A stretch of DNA of 64,000 nucleotides from Brevibacterium epidermidis NBRC 14811 (GTDB lineage Bacteria; Actinomycetota; Actinomycetes; Actinomycetales; Brevibacteriaceae). Of the stretch, positions 52,438-61,414 are shown one piece after another. The first letter of the stretch is position 1, and each line of letters opens with the position of its first letter. Below the pieces are notes generated by a model, which saw only the letters and a program-made list of their open reading frames with translations, was not told the DNA's origin and did no database searches. Location of the stretch: assembly GCF_001570805.1 (NCBI RefSeq), contig NZ_BCSJ01000009.1, forward strand, positions 62,001 to 126,000, given 5' to 3'. Both the position numbers and the translations under genes were made by a program.

Positions 52438-53397
52438 TCAGCGCGCCAGAGTCTCGTCGATGGAACTGGTTCCGGTGGCCAGCGTGACCTGTGTGCCCCA
52501 CGGATCGACAACGTGGACGGAGCGTCCGTCATCGGCGAAGTCGAGGTTGTGTGCACGTAGACGAGCGACGAGGGCATCGAGGTCCTCGCGACCGGGAACG
52601 GTGATCGCAACGTCTCCGAGGCCGAGGCTCGCCGCCCGCGGTCCTGCGCCACGGCTGTTCCAGGTGTTCATGGCGACGTGATGGTGGTATCCGCCGGCCG
52701 CAGCGAAGAGGACACCGGGCATCGACGACAGCGAGGGCCCGAACCCGAGTGCGTCGACGTAGAATTCGCGGGCCTGCTGGATGTTGCCGACCTGCAGGTG
52801 GACGTGGCCGACGATGCCGGGCTCAGCGACAGTGTTCGCGAGGACGTCCTGATTGAGGTGGCGTTCGAGGAAACGGTTCGGGTCGAGGTAGAGCGAGTCC
52901 ATCTGGACCTCACCGTCGAGAGAGTGCGTCCATTCCGAACGGGCGCGGTCGACGTAGAGTTCGATGCCGTTGCCTTCGGGATCGGTGAAGTAGAAGGCCT
53001 GGCTGACCAGGTGGTCGCTGGAGCCGACGAAGGTGCTGTTCGTGTTCTGCGCGGCGTGAGCGACCGTGGCTGCCAGGGCTTCCTTGGTGTCGAACAGGAA
53101 AGCCGTGTGGAACAGGCCGGCCTGCTTGGGATCGACGCCGGGAAGGCCAGGGGTGGCCACGAGCTTGACCAGGGGAGTGGTGCCGCGGCCGAGCACACGG
53201 TGGACCTCGCCATCGCGGGCGGTCTCCTCGAGGGGTTCCATCGCCAGGGCGTTCGAGTAGTAGTTCGACATCTTCTCGAGATCACCGACTCGCAGGGTCA
53301 CTGCGTCCATGCCGGTGGCCGCGCTGAGTCGCTTCTCATCGACGGCGGTCGTCTGCGGGGCGATGGAGGCCGGTGCCTGGGTGGGGGTGGTGGTCAT
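52438..53397 (-). CDS. two-domain VOC ring-cleavage dioxygenase (catechol 2,3-dioxygenase-like)
   Basis: 319 residues, two VOC units. Metal ligands expected for extradiol dioxygenases are in LFHTAFLF, GHVHLQVGN and the glutamate region; FYFTDPEGNGIELYVDR, GGYHHHVAMNTWNSRG and VHVVDPWGTQV are typical of the CatE/MhqE-like branch, which cleaves catechols or hydroquinones with Fe(II). Starts at MTTTPTQ after AGGAGAAC. Divergent from the IclR gene that precedes the alkylphenol cluster, with a near-perfect 18-bp palindrome upstream. Confidence 0.87.
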   Translation of the reverse strand: MTTTPTQAPASIAPQTTAVDEKRLSAATGMDAVTLRVGDLEKMSNYYSNALAMEPLEETARDGEVHRVLGRGTTPLVKLVATPGLPGVDPKQAGLFHTAFLFDTKEALAATVAHAAQNTNSTFVGSSDHLVSQAFYFTDPEGNGIELYVDRARSEWTHSLDGEVQMDSLYLDPNRFLERHLNQDVLANTVAEPGIVGHVHLQVGNIQQAREFYVDALGFGPSLSSMPGVLFAAAGGYHHHVAMNTWNSRGAGPRAASLGLGDVAITVPGREDLDALVARLRAHNLDFADDGRSVHVVDPWGTQVTLATGTSSIDETLAR

Positions 53398-53444
53398 GCT
53401 GTTCTCCTGAGCGGATGGGCTGTTGATTCCAGTGTAGATCAAGT

Positions 53445-53462
53445 TAGTTTAACGTTCAACTA
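53445..53462. promoter_or_regulatory. MarR-like operator
   Basis: TAGTTTAACGTTCAACTA is an 18-bp palindrome with one mismatched pair, 48 bases upstream of the dioxygenase start. Spacing and TA-rich ends resemble MarR-family sites such as those controlling quinone- and catechol-responsive dioxygenases. The MarR-type regulator is not in the window. Confidence 0.5.
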
Positions 53463-53524
53463 TACTGATGTGGGATATATTCCCGACCCGCGCCGAGGCG
53501 GCCCGCCGTAAGCGTTCATCGACG

Positions 53525-53552
53525 TTGGCGTCGTTGACAGATCCGATAGATT
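53525..53552 (+). promoter_or_regulatory. promoter for a leaderless iclR mRNA
   Basis: TTGGCG (53525-53530) and TAGATT (53547-53552) are 16 bases apart, and the ATG follows after seven bases without a ribosome-binding site. Confidence 0.4.
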
Positions 53553-53559
53553 CTCCGTC

Positions 53560-54354
53560 ATGGAGCACAATCAGCGCCCGGAGGTGCCGAAGGCCGGCCG
53601 CACCGTCACTCACAAGGTCCTCAGCCTGCTGACGACCTTCGAAGAGCCGCGCCGCAGCTTCACATTGACCGAACTCGCCGAGGCGGCGCAGATTCCCCTG
53701 AGCACCGCGCACCGACTGGTCAACGAGCTCGTCGACTGGGAGTTTCTCTCCCGCACTCCGCAGGGTCGGTATCAGCTGGGCCTGCGACTGTGGGAGATGG
53801 GGCAGAACGTCGGCAGGCAGCTGCGAGAGACGGCTCGACCATTCATCCAGGACCTCTACTCATTCACGGGCGAGACTTCTCAACTCGCCATCCGCGACGG
53901 CCGTGAGGTGCTCTACATCGACCGTGTCTACGGAACCGAGAGGGTCCCACGGGCCTCGCGGGTCGGCGGACGACTGCCGATGCATTCGACTGCGGTCGGA
54001 AAGGTGCTGCTCGCCTTCGAAGAAGACTGGCTCTCCGAGGCCTACTTGCGGCAGCCGCTCGACCAAGTAGCGCCTCGGACGGTGACGAATCCCGGGCTGC
54101 TTGCCGAGCAGCTCGAGCAGATCCGGATCGAAGGGTTCTCTGTGACCAACGAAGAGCAGCGACCCGGTGCCTGCTCGATCGCGGTCCCCGTCTTCCATAC
54201 CGGTCGCATCGGTTCGAGCATCGGCCTCGTCGTCGCCTCCGAAAAGGCCAGTACGCTGACGCACCATCTGGCGACGCTCAAGGGAGTCAGTGAGCGCATC
54301 GAGGCGGCCACCGCGAGGATCCCCCTCGAGACGCTGCTGGGCTCTCACCGCTGA
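53560..54354 (+). CDS. IclR-family transcriptional regulator
   Basis: 264 residues. Winged helix-turn-helix (RSFTLTELAEAAQIPLSTAHRLVNELVDWEFLSR) then the IclR effector domain (SQLAIRDGREVLYIDRV, RLPMHSTAVGKVLLAF, GACSIAVPVFHTGRIGSSIGLVV). Members often control aromatic catabolism and bind phenolic acids. It precedes the alkylphenol cluster on the same strand by 277 bases and is divergent from the dioxygenase. It may correspond to the cluster's own regulator, but I cannot confirm that. Confidence 0.9.
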   Translation: MEHNQRPEVPKAGRTVTHKVLSLLTTFEEPRRSFTLTELAEAAQIPLSTAHRLVNELVDWEFLSRTPQGRYQLGLRLWEMGQNVGRQLRETARPFIQDLYSFTGETSQLAIRDGREVLYIDRVYGTERVPRASRVGGRLPMHSTAVGKVLLAFEEDWLSEAYLRQPLDQVAPRTVTNPGLLAEQLEQIRIEGFSVTNEEQRPGACSIAVPVFHTGRIGSSIGLVVASEKASTLTHHLATLKGVSERIEAATARIPLETLLGSHR

Positions 54355-54363
54355 GGGTGCTGA

Positions 54364-54600
54364 TCGGCAAGCCATATTGTTGGCCCCCGGGGCTCAGCCA
54401 GTAGCTTCGCCGAGGTTGCGCTCGCAATCGGCCACATGGGCTTCGCAGACTTTTCGTTAACCCCAAGGTAGGCCGCTGACCTCGTCAAAAGGGCAGTCGC
54501 TGCTGCGCTGGGTGGAAAACTCGGCGCTTCCAACTCGCTTCCGTTGAATGGAAGCCGAGCCATCGAGAATCTCGTTCGTGCCTGTAGGGTGATCATCACT
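54364..54600 (+). pseudogene. possible decayed coding fragment
   Basis: In one plus-strand frame the gap reads like protein, with a single TAG at 54469: ..GSASSFAEVALAIGHMGFADF.. before it and ..AADLVKRAVAAALGG.. to NLVRACRVII after. No start or ribosome-binding site is present. I do not recognise the family and it could be chance. The segment looks less GC-rich than the flanks and also contains the promoter for the P450 operon. Confidence 0.25.
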
Positions 54601-54631
54601 GTCAGCAGTGACCCGCATCACAGGAGATGGA

Positions 54632-55900
54632 ATGACTTTGCAATCCGCAGCAGAGACCGGCAAGTGCCCCTACAGCGGCGCGGCTGAAGGCTCTCACCAC
54701 GGGTACGAACCTTTCGACATGAAGAACCCTTTCCCGGCCTATGCCGAGATGCGCAAGGAAGAACCCGTGATGTTCGATGAGCGAGTCGGCTACTGGGTCG
54801 TGACACGCTACGACGACATCAAAGCGGTCTTCGAAGACTGGGAGACCTTCTCCTCGGAGAACGCGCAGGCCCCGGTGCGCAAACGCGGACCGCAGGCCAC
54901 GAAGATCATGAAAGACGGAGGCTTCACCGCCTACTCCGGGCTCTCGGCACGCATCCCGCCGGAGCACACCCGCATTCGTGAGATCGTGCAGAAGGCATTC
55001 ACGCCGCGACGCTTCAAGAAGCTCGAACCAGAGATCCGCGACAACGTCGTCAGCCGCATCGAAACGATGCTTGCGCGTCCTGACAAAGACGGTGAGATAA
55101 TCCGCGATCTCGCCTATGACATCCCGACCATCACCATCCTCACGCTCATCGGTGCCGATATCGACAAGGTCGATACCTACAAACGCTGGTCCGACTCCCG
55201 CGCCGCCATGACGTGGGGAGATCTGTCGGACGAGGAGCAGATCCCACACGCCCACAACCTCGTCGAGTATTGGCAGGAATGTCTGAGCATCGTCGCCGAC
55301 GCCCATGAGAACGGCGGAGATTCGATGACCGCCGACCTGGTCACAGCGCAGTCCGAAGGCGCGGAGATCAGCGACCATGAGATCGCGTCCGTCCTCTACT
55401 CGCTCCTCTTCGCCGGCCATGAGACGACGACAACGCTGATCGGCAACACCCTGCGAGTGCTGTTGGCCCATCCAGATCAATGGCAGGCGCTCATCGACGA
55501 TGAGAAGAAGATCCCCAAAGCGGTCGACGAGGTCCTCAGGTACTCCGGTTCGATCGTCGGCTGGCGCCGCAAAGCGCTGAAGGACGCCGAGGTGGGAGGC
55601 GTGAAGATCGCCGAGGGCGACGAACTGCTGCTGCTCATGGGCTCAGCCAACCGTGACGAGTCCCGCTTCGACGGCGGAGAGGACTTCGACATCGACCGAC
55701 CCAACGCCCGTGAACATCTGTCCTTCGGATTCGGCATCCACTACTGCCTGGGCAATATGCTCGCGAAGCTGCAGGCGAAGATCTGCCTGCAGGAGATCAC
55801 CCGCCTGGCACCGAATCTCAAGCTCGTCGACGGTGAGAACATCGACTTCCGGGAGAACCTCTCGTTCCGCGTGCCCAAGACCGTCCCGGTGACCTGGTGA
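54632..55900 (+). CDS. creJ: cytochrome P450 (alkylphenol-phosphate oxidase, CreJ-like)
   Basis: 422 residues. I-helix oxygen motif LFAGHETTT, ExxR in DEVLRYSG, heme ligand Cys372 in FGFGIHYCLGN. Opens MTLQSAAETGKCPYSGAAEGSHHG, as in soluble bacterial P450s. In the Corynebacterium glutamicum cre pathway CreJ oxidises the methyl group of 4-methylphenyl phosphate stepwise, with electrons from a reductase (CreE) and ferredoxin (CreF); homologues of both lie 5 kb downstream in this same run. ATG 54632 follows AGGAGA; an upstream ATG adds 8 residues. First structural gene of the operon. Gene assignment rests on context as well as motifs. Confidence 0.85.
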   Translation: MTLQSAAETGKCPYSGAAEGSHHGYEPFDMKNPFPAYAEMRKEEPVMFDERVGYWVVTRYDDIKAVFEDWETFSSENAQAPVRKRGPQATKIMKDGGFTAYSGLSARIPPEHTRIREIVQKAFTPRRFKKLEPEIRDNVVSRIETMLARPDKDGEIIRDLAYDIPTITILTLIGADIDKVDTYKRWSDSRAAMTWGDLSDEEQIPHAHNLVEYWQECLSIVADAHENGGDSMTADLVTAQSEGAEISDHEIASVLYSLLFAGHETTTTLIGNTLRVLLAHPDQWQALIDDEKKIPKAVDEVLRYSGSIVGWRRKALKDAEVGGVKIAEGDELLLLMGSANRDESRFDGGEDFDIDRPNAREHLSFGFGIHYCLGNMLAKLQAKICLQEITRLAPNLKLVDGENIDFRENLSFRVPKTVPVTW

Positions 55901-55911
55901 AGGAGAAGTCC

Positions 55912-57009
55912 ATGAGTTTCGTACAATCATTCGACTCCACGTCCGAACCCCGCCTGGAAGACCTCGGCGGCAAGGGTGCCTCGCTGGTGACCATGACGCA
56001 GGCAGGAATGCCCGTGCCACCCGGATTCGTCGTCACAACCGAATCTTTCGACTCCTTCGTCTCCGAATCCGGCATCGCCGAGGAGATCGTCACCGAACTC
56101 GGAGCTCTCAATCCCGATGACGTAACTGAGGTCGACGAGATCTCCGCTCGCATCCGCCGTCGGCTCACCGACTCCGAGGTGCCCGAAGCTGTTCGGAGCG
56201 CCACGAAGACCGCTTACGACGAGCTCGTTGCCGCCTGCGGGGGAGAAGTACCCATGGCTGTGCGGTCCTCGGCCACGGCAGAAGACCTGCCCGACGCCAG
56301 TTTTGCCGGCCAGCAGGACACCTACCTGTGGCTGAGCGGATACGCAGCGGTGACCGAACACATCCGCCGGTGCTGGGCTTCCCTCTACACGTCCCGAGCC
56401 ATCATCTACCGGCTGAAGAACAACATTCCCGATGAGGGCCTGTCGATGGCCGTCGTCGTGCAGAAGATGGTGAATGCGAAGACCGCTGGAGTGGCGATCA
56501 CGATGAACCCCGCCAACGGCGACCGGTCGAAGATCGCCATCGACGCGTCTTGGGGCGTCGGAGAGACCGTCGTCTCCGGTCTCGTCACTCCCGACAACAT
56601 TCTGCTGGACAAGATCACCCTCCAGGTCGTCAACGAACATATCGGAGAGAAGCACATCGAACTCGTCCCCGCCGACGGGGAGCTCGCCGAACGCGAGGTG
56701 CCGGTCGAACGCGCCGAAGTCCGGTGCCTCTCTGATGAGGAGCTCACCGAAGTGGCGACCCTGGCCAAGCGGGCGGAGAAGCACTACAAATGCCCGCAGG
56801 ACATCGAATGGGCACTTGATCGGGACCTGCCGGAGGGTGAGAACCTGCTCCTGCTGCAGTCCCGGCCGGAGACGGTCCATTCCTCTGCAGAGAAGAAGAG
56901 CGAGAAAGAACCCGCGGCCGCGACGAAGCCGGCTGCGCCTGCTGCAGCCTCGACCGGCGGAATCGACCTCGGATCGATCACTGCCTCCCTGATGAAGAAG
57001 AGCGGCTGA
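55912..57009 (+). CDS. aryl-phosphate synthase subunit, PEP-synthase ATP-binding domain
   Basis: 365 residues: the N-terminal ATP-grasp domain of PEP synthase without the rest. KGASLVTMTQAGMPVPPGFVVTT near residue 25, RSSATAEDLPDASFAGQQDTYL (nucleotide site, about 115-135), ITMNPANGDRSKIAIDASWGVGE, LLLLQSRPETV, then an Ala/Pro-rich linker and short tail LGSITASLMKKSG. It should use ATP to phosphorylate the histidine on the partner subunit (next gene). Corresponds to one of CreH/CreI (which I cannot assign to each with certainty), analogous to phenylphosphate synthase. Starts 11 bases after the P450 stop with a good AAGGAGA. Confidence 0.85.
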   Translation: MSFVQSFDSTSEPRLEDLGGKGASLVTMTQAGMPVPPGFVVTTESFDSFVSESGIAEEIVTELGALNPDDVTEVDEISARIRRRLTDSEVPEAVRSATKTAYDELVAACGGEVPMAVRSSATAEDLPDASFAGQQDTYLWLSGYAAVTEHIRRCWASLYTSRAIIYRLKNNIPDEGLSMAVVVQKMVNAKTAGVAITMNPANGDRSKIAIDASWGVGETVVSGLVTPDNILLDKITLQVVNEHIGEKHIELVPADGELAEREVPVERAEVRCLSDEELTEVATLAKRAEKHYKCPQDIEWALDRDLPEGENLLLLQSRPETVHSSAEKKSEKEPAAATKPAAPAAASTGGIDLGSITASLMKKSG

Positions 57010-57073
57010 ACCCTGCCGCAGCGAACCTCACTTACGACCGAACTCACGAACCACCGATGCAATGGAGCAGACA

Positions 57074-58960
57074 ATGTCAATGAAGTCGTTTCCCCGTCCC
57101 TCCGATCTTCCCGTCCCAGCCGGCGCCGAAGGCTGGGAGAGGATCTACCCCTACTACCTCGTATTCCAGGACAGCCTGAAGGAGATAGAGGACGAGAAGT
57201 TCTGGTTCTGCGATTCGCAGCACTGGCCGACCGTGTTCAAGCCGTTCGAGACCATCGGCGGAGAGTTCGCCGTCAAGTGCCTCGGCCAATACAACGCCCG
57301 TCACCTGATGATCCCCAATGCCAACGGCATCGACTTCCGCATCCACCAGGGCTACCTCTACATGTCGCCCATCCCCGTGCCCGAAAACCAGATCGAGGCT
57401 CGGCTGCCGGAGTTCCAAGCCCGCATCGGCCACTACTTCGCCAACTGGGAACCGCTCCTGGAACAGTGGAAGACGAAGGTCCGCGGAACCATCGACGAGA
57501 TCGAGGCGCTCGACTTCTCGAAGCTTCCCGATATGGTCCCCATGGATGACATCCTCTCCGGCAAGGCCAAGGACGGATCCGAGCGACTGCTCGAGAACTT
57601 CGACCGACTCATCCAGCTCGCCTACCAGAACTGGCAGTACCACTTCGAATTCCTCAACCTCGGCTACATCGCCTATCTCGACTTCTTCAACTACTGCAAG
57701 GAGATCTTCCCCGACATCCCCGACCAGTCGATCGCAACGATGGTCCAGGGCGTGGACATGGAGCTCTTCCGCCCCGACGACGAACTCAAACAGCTGGCAA
57801 CCACAGCCGTCGAACTCGGCCTGCAGGCTGCATTCGACAACACCGACGACGCCGAGGCGACGCTGCGGGCCATCGCCGCAGCCGATGGCGGCACCGCCTG
57901 GCTGGCCCAGTGGGAGAAAGCTCAGGACCCTTGGTTCAACTTCACCACCGGCAACGGCTTCTACGCCCACGACGAGTACTGGAAAGAGAACTTCTCGATC
58001 CCGCTCGGCTTCATCGCCGACTACATTCGCCGCCTCGACGAGGGGCAGACCATCATGCGTCCGACCGAAGCACTCATCGAAGAGAAGGAACGCATCGTCT
58101 CCGAGTATCGCGATCTCCTCGATGACGAGCAGGGGGCGACCTTCGAAGCCAAACGACACTTGGCCGCCACCGCCTACCCGTACGTGGAGAACCACAACTT
58201 CTACATCGAGCACTGGACGATGGGAGTGTTCTGGCGCAAGGTCCGCGAACTCGCCGCCACCCTCGTCGAACACGGAGTCTTCGCCGAAACAGGCGACTTC
58301 CTCTACCTCAACCGCAACGAAGTCCGGGACGTCCTCTTCGACCTCGTCACCGCGTGGGGAGTGGGCGCCCCACAGGGTCCGATCGCCCCGGCCTACTGGC
58401 CGCCGATCCTCGAAGAGCGCAAGAAGATCGTCGCAGCACTCAAGACCGCTCGTCCGCAGCCAGCACTGAACACCCCGCCGGAGGCCATCACCGAACCGTT
58501 CACCCGAATGCTGTGGGGAATCACCACCGAACAGGTCCAGTCCTGGCTCGAAGCCGACTCCGACAACGTCACCGGCCTGCGCGGAATGGCCGCCTCACCC
58601 GGAGTCGTCGAAGGAGTGGCCCGAGTCGTCATGGACGCGTCACAGATCCACGAGATCGAACAGGACGAGATCCTCGTCGCCCCGGTCACCGCACCCAGCT
58701 GGGGACCGATCTTCGGCAAACTCAAGGCCACCGTCACCGACATCGGCGGAATGATGAGCCACGCCGCCATCGTCTGCCGTGAGTACGCACTGCCGGCCGT
58801 GACAGGCACGGGCAACGCGTCGACGACGATCCGGACGGGTCAGCGACTGCGCGTGGACGGAACCCGCGGCACCGTGGAGATCCTCGACCTCGAAGACTCC
58901 GTCCCCGAAGTCAGCGGTCCCGGCGCCCACAGCCATGCCCACGCCACGGCAGCGAGCTGA
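57074..58960 (+). CDS. aryl-phosphate synthase subunit with phosphohistidine domain
   Basis: 628 residues. The C-terminal 110 residues are the PEP-utilising mobile domain; His563 in DIGGMMSHAAIVCREYALPAVTG is the expected phosphocarrier. The preceding 500 residues, rich in Trp and Tyr (WERIYPYYLVFQD, FWFCDSQHWP, NWQYHFEFLNLGYIAYLDFFNY, FYAHDEYWKENFSIPLGF), have no domain I recognise beyond this family and probably bind the phenol. The subunit transfers phosphate from the phosphohistidine to an alkylphenol hydroxyl. The C-terminus is His/Ala-rich (GAHSHAHATAAS). Second of the CreH/CreI pair; start chosen at ATG 57074, with GGAG before it. Confidence 0.83.
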   Translation: MSMKSFPRPSDLPVPAGAEGWERIYPYYLVFQDSLKEIEDEKFWFCDSQHWPTVFKPFETIGGEFAVKCLGQYNARHLMIPNANGIDFRIHQGYLYMSPIPVPENQIEARLPEFQARIGHYFANWEPLLEQWKTKVRGTIDEIEALDFSKLPDMVPMDDILSGKAKDGSERLLENFDRLIQLAYQNWQYHFEFLNLGYIAYLDFFNYCKEIFPDIPDQSIATMVQGVDMELFRPDDELKQLATTAVELGLQAAFDNTDDAEATLRAIAAADGGTAWLAQWEKAQDPWFNFTTGNGFYAHDEYWKENFSIPLGFIADYIRRLDEGQTIMRPTEALIEEKERIVSEYRDLLDDEQGATFEAKRHLAATAYPYVENHNFYIEHWTMGVFWRKVRELAATLVEHGVFAETGDFLYLNRNEVRDVLFDLVTAWGVGAPQGPIAPAYWPPILEERKKIVAALKTARPQPALNTPPEAITEPFTRMLWGITTEQVQSWLEADSDNVTGLRGMAASPGVVEGVARVVMDASQIHEIEQDEILVAPVTAPSWGPIFGKLKATVTDIGGMMSHAAIVCREYALPAVTGTGNASTTIRTGQRLRVDGTRGTVEILDLEDSVPEVSGPGAHSHAHATAAS

Positions 58961-58963
58961 ACG

Positions 58964-59710
58964 ATGGCTGATCCACGCACCGTGCTCATCACCGGCGCCG
59001 CCGGAGGACTGGGACGCGCCTTCGCCGAAGGGTTCGCTGCGGCCGGTGACCGAGTGGTCGTCGCCGACATCAACCTCGCTGGTGCGGAGGAGACAGCCAC
59101 GGCCCTGCGCGCCGCCTCGGGGGAGGCCCTGGCCTGCGAAGTCGACGTCACCGACCGTGACTCGACGGTGAAACTCGCCGAGGCGGCTGCGGACTTCGGC
59201 GGCGGCAGCATCGACGTCGTCGTCAACAATGCCGCGATCTACGCCGGGATCACCCGGTCTCCCTTCGAGGACATCGCCGAGGACGAGTGGGACCTCGTGA
59301 TGGGTGTCAACCTCAAGGGACCCTGGCAGGTGACACGGGCAGTCAGCCCCCACATGCCGGCAGGAGGACGAGTCGTCAACCTGTCCTCGGCCACGGTGAT
59401 GTCCGGGTCCACCCAGTGGGCGCACTATGTCGCGTCCAAAGGTGGGGTCATCGCACTCACCAGGGTGCTGGCGAAGGAACTGGGCACCAGGGACATCACG
59501 GTCAACGCGATCGCTCCCGGGTTCACGCTCACCGAGGCCAGCTACGAGCTCATGGACGATGCAGCGACCTACGGAGTCGACCGCGGCGCCATCCGCCGTG
59601 CCAGCCAACCCGACGACATCGTCGGCGCCACGATGTTCCTTGCCTCACCCGACGCCGGATACATCACCGGCCAGACACTCGTCGTCGATGGCGGCCGACA
59701 GTTCATCTGA
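58964..59710 (+). CDS. creG: short-chain dehydrogenase (4-hydroxybenzyl alcohol dehydrogenase, CreG-like)
   Basis: 248 residues. NAD motif VLITGAAGGLGRAFAEGF, VNNAAIYAG, catalytic SSATVMSGSTQWAHYVASKGG (Ser, Tyr, Lys), and ITGQTLVVDGGRQFI at the end. Starts three bases after the phosphotransferase gene, so clearly in the operon. In the cre pathway an alcohol dehydrogenase (CreG) takes 4-hydroxybenzyl alcohol, or its phosphate, to the aldehyde; the gene symbol is given by position and family, and SDRs are common enough that this is moderate confidence. Confidence 0.75.
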   Translation: MADPRTVLITGAAGGLGRAFAEGFAAAGDRVVVADINLAGAEETATALRAASGEALACEVDVTDRDSTVKLAEAAADFGGGSIDVVVNNAAIYAGITRSPFEDIAEDEWDLVMGVNLKGPWQVTRAVSPHMPAGGRVVNLSSATVMSGSTQWAHYVASKGGVIALTRVLAKELGTRDITVNAIAPGFTLTEASYELMDDAATYGVDRGAIRRASQPDDIVGATMFLASPDAGYITGQTLVVDGGRQFI

Positions 59711-59775
59711 ATACTGACGCACTCAACGACACAGCAACCACAGACCACCAGCACCACTGTAGGAAAGGGAATGAC

Positions 59776-60096
59776 ATGCCGACCGTACATTTCACCGATT
59801 CCGAAGGCACCACCCGCGACATCGACGCCAAAGTCGGCGACTCCGTGATGGAGACCGCTGTGCGCAACGGAGTGCCAGGCATCGTCGCCGAATGCGGCGG
59901 GTCCCTCTCATGCGCCACCTGTCACGTCTTCGTCGCCGAATCCGACCTCGACGGGCTCGACCCGATGTCGGAGATGGAAGACGAGATGCTGTGGGGCACA
60001 ACCGAGGACCGGGAAGACAACTCCCGCCTGTCCTGCCAGCTCAAGATCACAGATGACACCGACCTGCACGTGACCACTCCGGAAACCCAGGTGTGA
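59776..60096 (+). CDS. creF: [2Fe-2S] ferredoxin (CreF-like)
   Basis: 106 residues, adrenodoxin/putidaredoxin type. Cluster ligands Cys40, Cys46, Cys49 (CGGSLSCATC) and Cys87 (SRLSCQLK), the exact spacing of the family, with an acidic partner-docking helix (DGLDPMSEMEDEM). It carries electrons from the reductase encoded one base downstream to the P450. AGGAAAGGGA precedes the ATG. The 65-base gap from the dehydrogenase is the largest within this operon. Confidence 0.9.
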   Translation: MPTVHFTDSEGTTRDIDAKVGDSVMETAVRNGVPGIVAECGGSLSCATCHVFVAESDLDGLDPMSEMEDEMLWGTTEDREDNSRLSCQLKITDDTDLHVTTPETQV

Positions 60097-60097
60097 C

Positions 60098-61414
60098 ATG
60101 ACGACGACAACGCAGACGAGACCGGCCGACGCACAGGATCGACCGGCTCGCACACAGACCGGGATGCTCATCATCGGAGCCTCCCAGGCCGGAGTGCAGC
60201 TGGCGATCTCACTGCGGGGGACCGGATTCACCGAATCGATCACCCTCCTCGGCGAGGAGGACCACCGTCCCTACCAGCGCCCGGCCCTGTCGAAGGAGTT
60301 CCTGCAGGGCACGGTCGACAAAGAGAACCTCATCTTCCGCAGCGCCGAATACTGGGACGAGCACGACATCGAACTCGTCAAGAACTCGCGCATCGAGAAG
60401 ATCGCGAAGAACCCGGACGGCTCCGGAGTCGCCATCGCCACCGACGGTGAGGAATACCCCTTCGCCCGATTGGCATTGGCCGTAGGGGCGCGGGCCAGAC
60501 CCCTCGAGGTTCCCGGCTCCGATCTGTCAGGAGTGACCTATCTGCGCAGCGCCGATGACGCGCTGTCGCTGAAGGGCAGCCTCGACGACTTCACCGACGT
60601 CGTCGTCATCGGCGGCGGATTCATCGGTCTCGAAGTCGCTTGCTCCCTGCACGGAATGGGCAAGAACGCCACCGTGCTCGAGCACGGCCCCCGACTCATC
60701 GGGCGCGCCGTCGGAGAAGAGACCTCCGAGTACTTCTACCAGGCGCACCGGGACCGTGAACTCGACATCATCCTCAACTCCCGGGTCGAAACACTGATCG
60801 ACGACGGCAGCGGACGTGTGTCCGGAGTGGCACTGGCAGACGGGACCGTGGTGCCGGCCCAGCTGGTCATCGTCGGTATCGGCGTCATCCCGAACACCGG
60901 ACTGGCCGAGCAGATGGGCCTGGAGACCGACAACGGGATCGTCGTCGACCGCTATGCGCTCGCCTCCGATGGCACCACCATCGCCGTGGGAGACGTGGCG
61001 AACATGCCCAACCCGCTGCCGGACGCGCCGGAGGGGGAGCGGATCCGCCTCGAGAGCGTGAATAACGCGATCGAACATGCGAAGGTCGCCGCCTATTCGG
61101 TCTCGGGCCGACGTGAGGAATATGCCGGCATTCCCTGGTTCTGGTCGAACCAGGCTGATATGAAGCTGCAGATCGCCGGACTGTCGATGGGCTTCGACTC
61201 CACCGTGGTTCGTCGCGACGACGAGAAGGGCAAGTTCAGCGTCCTGTACTACCGCGAGGGGCAGATCATCGCAGCCGACTGCGTCAATGCTCCCCTGGAC
61301 TTCATGGCCGTGCGCACTGCTCTGGCGAAGAACCAGCAGATACCTGCCGACCAGGCCGGCGATATGAACGTCATGCTCAAGTCCATCGCCGTTGACCGAG
61401 AGGATTCCCGATGA
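60098..61414 (+). CDS. creE: NAD(P)H:ferredoxin reductase (CreE-like)
   Basis: 438 residues of the putidaredoxin-reductase family. FAD motif MLIIGASQAGVQLAISL near residue 20, NAD motif VVVIGGGFIGLEVACSLHGMG, second FAD motif TTIAVGDVANMP, and YAGIPWFWSNQADMKLQIAGL of the C-terminal interface. Begins one base after the ferredoxin stop, so the two are coupled. It supplies electrons to the ferredoxin and P450. N-terminal 16 residues are polar and variable. Confidence 0.9.
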   Translation: MTTTTQTRPADAQDRPARTQTGMLIIGASQAGVQLAISLRGTGFTESITLLGEEDHRPYQRPALSKEFLQGTVDKENLIFRSAEYWDEHDIELVKNSRIEKIAKNPDGSGVAIATDGEEYPFARLALAVGARARPLEVPGSDLSGVTYLRSADDALSLKGSLDDFTDVVVIGGGFIGLEVACSLHGMGKNATVLEHGPRLIGRAVGEETSEYFYQAHRDRELDIILNSRVETLIDDGSGRVSGVALADGTVVPAQLVIVGIGVIPNTGLAEQMGLETDNGIVVDRYALASDGTTIAVGDVANMPNPLPDAPEGERIRLESVNNAIEHAKVAAYSVSGRREEYAGIPWFWSNQADMKLQIAGLSMGFDSTVVRRDDEKGKFSVLYYREGQIIAADCVNAPLDFMAVRTALAKNQQIPADQAGDMNVMLKSIAVDREDSR

